Shown piece by piece: positions 37,805 to 40,699 of a stretch of 40,699 nucleotides of DNA. A program made the position numbers and the translations under genes. This stretch comes from a virus. Position 1 is the stretch's first letter, and every line of letters begins with the position of its first letter. The notes beneath the pieces are model-generated. The model saw nothing but the letters and a program-made list of their open reading frames with translations. It made no database searches and had not been told where the DNA came from. Location of the stretch: IMG/VR virus record IMGVR_UViG_3300044612_001589, positions 1 through 40,699 of that record; one strand, 5' to 3'.

Positions 37805-40063
37805 ATGTCCCTGCTTCTTCTGATGGGTGATTCCACTCCGAGCATCGGCTCCCTATTCGCCCAAAACGAAGCCGGTCTGGCTATCGACGTAGGCGACCGG
37901 TATGGAGCGTCCGAGAGCAAGCGGACTTGGCGGCGGAATTTGCTTGGTTATAGCCAATCTCTTGGGGTATCTCCATGGGTAGCTGACGGGGCAACTGCCA
38001 CAGCAAATTCGACAACTGCTCCAGATGGAACGACCACAGCCAGCCTTGTTACTGGAACATCCGGTAACTATCGAATATATCAACAAGCAGCATCAACCAT
38101 TGGATTTAACTACACTATCTCTTTCTATGCAAAAGAGGGAACAAGCCCAACTCTCCGCATTGATTGGATTAACATTGCGGTTGGGCCTGTTTTTACTTTT
38201 TCAACTGGAACATTCTCTGTAGTCGCAGGATATACAACAACCGTTGAAAATGTTGGCGATGGCTGGTATCGACTTTCCGTTACAAGAAGCGTAACCAACG
38301 CAAATCCCGGGCCGGGTTTTGTTGTGTCTGGTGCTACTACTGTTTACTTGTGGGGCGTTCAGTACGAAGTCGGCTCCACCCCCACCGACTACCAGCCCAT
38401 CACCGATTGGAATACCGAGTTCAAAGCGGCCTACCCAACGCACTCGCTCTACGTCGATTCAAATGGCGTGGCTCCTGCGGTGTACCCCGGCGACCAAGTT
38501 GGCCTAATTCTCGACACGGCCAAGGGCGGGCTGGATTCGCTGGGCAGTGACCTCGTTTCCAACGGCACGTTCGCCACCGACACGGTTTGGAGCAAGGGAG
38601 CCAACTGGACCATCGGCAGCGGCGTTGCGACCAAGACTGGCGGGGCGGCGAACAACCTGACGCAGACCATCACCAGCACGGCTGGGCTGTGGTATCGCAT
38701 CACGATGGACGTAACGAGGACCGCAGGGACGCTGACGGTCAGCCTTGGAACCAGCGGCACAACCTACGCCATCACAGCGACGGGAACTTATACGTTTTTC
38801 ATTGTCGCCGGAAGCAGCACGCAGACGCTGACACTGGCTGGCGATTCGTCGTTTGCCGGTACAGTGGACAACGTGACGGCACGGCTCGTCCCCGGCAACC
38901 ACGCCTACCAGACAACGAGCGGCAGCAGGCCAGCCTTGGCACGGACTCCCGATGGGGGACGGCGGAATCTGCTGACGTTTAGCGAGGATATTAGCAACGT
39001 AATTTGGGTTGGATACCAAGTAACAAAGTCCTCAACTGGGTTTTTAGAAACTGCCGCAACTGATGAACACGCTGTTTCGCAAAATTTAAGCTCTGGAGAT
39101 GGTTCGGTAGCGTTCACCATTACGGCAGAATTAAAGGGCGTAGGCGGGAGAACTTGGTGTCGAGTCCGGTCACGAAATACGGGATTCTCCGCAACTGCTG
39201 GCGGATATTTTGAATTGTCTGGAGCAGGTTCCGTTGGCAACACGGCAAACACAAACGCAAGCTTCGTAACCCGAACCATTACAAGTATTGCTGATGGTTG
39301 GTATCGAATCGTCATCAGCGGTATTACTCATAACGCAGGACACACATCGGGCATTGGCGTTTCGATTACATCTGCCGGAGGAAATGGAACTGCTTCGTTT
39401 GCTGGAGACATTGCACAAGGTCTTTCAATTCGCAACGTCCAACTCGAAGTCGGCTCGTCCGCAACCGCCTACCAAAAAGTCACCCTGACCTCTGACGTAA
39501 CCGAAAGCGGCAAGCGAGACTGCTGGGGCCTGCTTTTTGATGGAAGCGACGACAGTTTGCAGACGGCCAGCGTGGACTTTTCCACCACCGACAAGATGAC
39601 CGTGATGGCGGGGGTGGGGAAGCTGAGTAGTAGTGCCGGGAACATCGTCGAACTTGGCATAAATTTTACCAGTAACACGGGCTCAATGTATTTGTGGTCT
39701 GGCAACGACCCAACAGACAGATGGTGGTCTGCTAGTAGAGGAAGTCAAGCATCCAACGGCAATCAAGTGGCAAACGTCAATGTGCCGTCTCCAGATACCG
39801 CTGTTATTTCTTCGACGCATGATATAGCAGGCGACTCAACGACAATCAGACGAAACGGCGTTGCAGACGCAACTGCAACCGGAGAAAAAGGTTCTGCAAA
39901 TTTTAGAAGCGATATTCTTTACATCGGCTCCCGTGGCGGTTCGTCCGTCCGCTACAACGGCCTCATCTACACGCTCATTATCCGTGGAGCGACAACGCCG
40001 ACCGGGACGATTGCGGACTTCGAGCGTAACTTACTGGCACGGCGATGCGGGGTGACTTTCTGA
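37805..40063 (+). CDS. Large modular tail fibre/receptor-binding protein
   Basis: The 752-residue product is a string of beta domains. Two paralogous carbohydrate-binding-like modules start RRNLLGYSQ (about 43) and RRNLLTFSE (about 388). Each has a conserved GDGWYRLSVT/ADGWYRIVIS strand and ends with VQYEVGSTPTDYQ or VQLEVGSSATAYQ. Between them lies another jelly-roll-like segment (about 250-360, NGTFATDTVWSKGANWTIG). The C-terminal 180 residues (FDGSDDSLQ, STTDKMTVMAGV, GLIYTLIIRG) resemble a LamG/concanavalin domain. The architecture suits glycan binding on the host surface. The two paralogous modules are AT-richer than the rest, suggesting module exchange. Confidence 0.75.
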   Translation: MSLLLLMGDSTPSIGSLFAQNEAGLAIDVGDRYGASESKRTWRRNLLGYSQSLGVSPWVADGATATANSTTAPDGTTTASLVTGTSGNYRIYQQAASTIGFNYTISFYAKEGTSPTLRIDWINIAVGPVFTFSTGTFSVVAGYTTTVENVGDGWYRLSVTRSVTNANPGPGFVVSGATTVYLWGVQYEVGSTPTDYQPITDWNTEFKAAYPTHSLYVDSNGVAPAVYPGDQVGLILDTAKGGLDSLGSDLVSNGTFATDTVWSKGANWTIGSGVATKTGGAANNLTQTITSTAGLWYRITMDVTRTAGTLTVSLGTSGTTYAITATGTYTFFIVAGSSTQTLTLAGDSSFAGTVDNVTARLVPGNHAYQTTSGSRPALARTPDGGRRNLLTFSEDISNVIWVGYQVTKSSTGFLETAATDEHAVSQNLSSGDGSVAFTITAELKGVGGRTWCRVRSRNTGFSATAGGYFELSGAGSVGNTANTNASFVTRTITSIADGWYRIVISGITHNAGHTSGIGVSITSAGGNGTASFAGDIAQGLSIRNVQLEVGSSATAYQKVTLTSDVTESGKRDCWGLLFDGSDDSLQTASVDFSTTDKMTVMAGVGKLSSSAGNIVELGINFTSNTGSMYLWSGNDPTDRWWSASRGSQASNGNQVANVNVPSPDTAVISSTHDIAGDSTTIRRNGVADATATGEKGSANFRSDILYIGSRGGSSVRYNGLIYTLIIRGATTPTGTIADFERNLLARRCGVTF

Positions 40064-40428
40064 TGAGCCAAACACTTTGGACTTACAGCATCGTCATGAT
40101 AGCCCCTGCTGCAACCAAGGACGGGGCCAACGCGATTGCGGAAGCTCTCGGACATGGGCCGAATAACTTCTCAGCGACGTTATCCGATGATGGGCAGTCA
40201 ATCACCCACTACGGTTGCCGAACACAAGCACAGCAGAGCTTCGTAGACTTGCTGGCCGGAATGGGGCAAGGTGAGTTTCCGTCAATTGAGGGAGCAAACC
40301 CGCGAGTTATTGAAGCGATTCTTGCCAGCCTCATCATCGACATCCAAGACGGTGCAGACGGGGCTTCGCATTTTAACTCAGTGCTGGAGTCTAACGGGCT
40401 GGCGAGGCTTGAGGCGCAAGTCATTTAG
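40063..40428 (+). CDS. Small hypothetical protein downstream of the fibre
   Basis: ATG 40063 overlaps the fibre stop (TGATG). The 121-residue product starts LWTYSIVMIAPAATKDGANAIAEALGHGP and has a helical segment RVIEAILASLIIDIQD. No signal, membrane helix or named domain is evident. Small genes after fibre genes often encode fibre chaperones or attached tips; this is only a suggestion from position. Confidence 0.5.
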   Translation: MSQTLWTYSIVMIAPAATKDGANAIAEALGHGPNNFSATLSDDGQSITHYGCRTQAQQSFVDLLAGMGQGEFPSIEGANPRVIEAILASLIIDIQDGADGASHFNSVLESNGLARLEAQVI

Positions 40429-40461
40429 TAACCGACCAAAAACGTGAACAGGAAATAATCA

Positions 40462-40699
40462 ATGCCATTTCTCAATGACCGGGTATTCGACATCGGCCTG
40501 ACGGTGCTGGACACCGAAGGCAACCGACTAGACATCTGCTCCAGCGAGCCGACGACCTACACGCAGGCCACCAGCACGCTGACGCTCGGCAATAAAACGC
40601 TTGGGGCCGGTGACGTTGGCGCACCTGCTGCCGGTTCGCCCAACGGTCGGCAGGTGACGGTTCAGGCCTTGACCGCTGGGAGCGTCACTGGCACTGGCA
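40462..40699 (+). CDS. Virion protein, 5' part (continues at base 1)
   Basis: ATG 40462 begins a frame that runs off the window. Bases 40573-40699 duplicate 1-127, so the coding sequence is 40462-40572 followed by 1-267, in total 125 residues. The N-terminus FDIGLTVLDTEGNRLDICSSEPTTYTQA resembles the start of small appendage proteins in metagenomic phages. Role inferred from neighbours. Confidence 0.75.
   Translation, partial: MPFLNDRVFDIGLTVLDTEGNRLDICSSEPTTYTQATSTLTLGNKTLGAGDVGAPAAGSPNGRQVTVQALTAGSVTGTG
40573..40699. repeat. Right copy of terminal direct repeat (circular overlap)
   Basis: Exact copy of bases 1-127. Removing one copy gives the 40,572-base circle. Confidence 0.95.

Overview
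The window is a complete tailed-phage genome (Caudoviricetes, siphovirus-like) assembled as a circle. Bases 1-127 are repeated exactly at 40573-40699, so the unique genome is 40,572 bp and one gene crosses the join (40462 to end, then 1-267). All convincing genes lie on the + strand. Host: no host gene is present. A small Cys-rich protein (21671-21904) and a ParB-like/ABC-GNAT pair look to me like families common in Planctomycetes and their phages. That is an inference from memory, not a search result.

Layout. (a) 1-3455 and 37455-40699 (continuous on the circle): virion surface, tail-fibre and decoration-type genes, including a 752-aa modular fibre and a protein of 23-residue repeats. (b) 3456-3788: control region with a near-consensus sigma70 promoter facing the packaging operon. 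(c) 3789-5419: AT-richer two-gene cassette, a ParB-like protein and an ABC ATPase fused to a GNAT (Mom-like) domain, a candidate DNA-modification or anti-restriction system. (d) 5403-12694: terminase small and large subunits, zinc-ribbon protein, gpW-like joiner, lambda-type portal, and a fused prohead protease-major capsid protein. (e) 12743-22871: decoration, head-tail connectors, tail tube, tail chaperones made through a -1 frameshift, short tape measure, distal tail proteins, a Cys-rich protein and a metallophosphoesterase. (f) 22872-23796: non-coding control region with palindromic operators, a candidate small RNA and an early promoter. (g) 23797-27623: four genes sharing an ACAAACGCAAGGAG-type leader, including a MoxR AAA+ ATPase and a metallopeptidase/VWA protein. 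(h) 27730-34375: HTH and CsrA-like regulators, RecB/Cas4-like nuclease with a candidate annealing protein, replication-initiation genes and further nucleases. (i) 34450-37458: secreted and membrane proteins (papain-like peptidase, CAP-like protein, membrane/coiled-coil protein), a plausible exit or cell-surface cassette.

How it may work: early genes from about 23.7 kb remodel the host, regulate, and replicate and recombine DNA. The ParB/ABC-GNAT pair may modify the DNA. Late genes from about 3.5 kb package DNA and build a short-tailed siphovirion. No integrase, DNA or RNA polymerase, CI-type repressor or canonical lysozyme/amidase was recognised. By eye I find no GATC tetranucleotide anywhere, against about 158 expected by chance.
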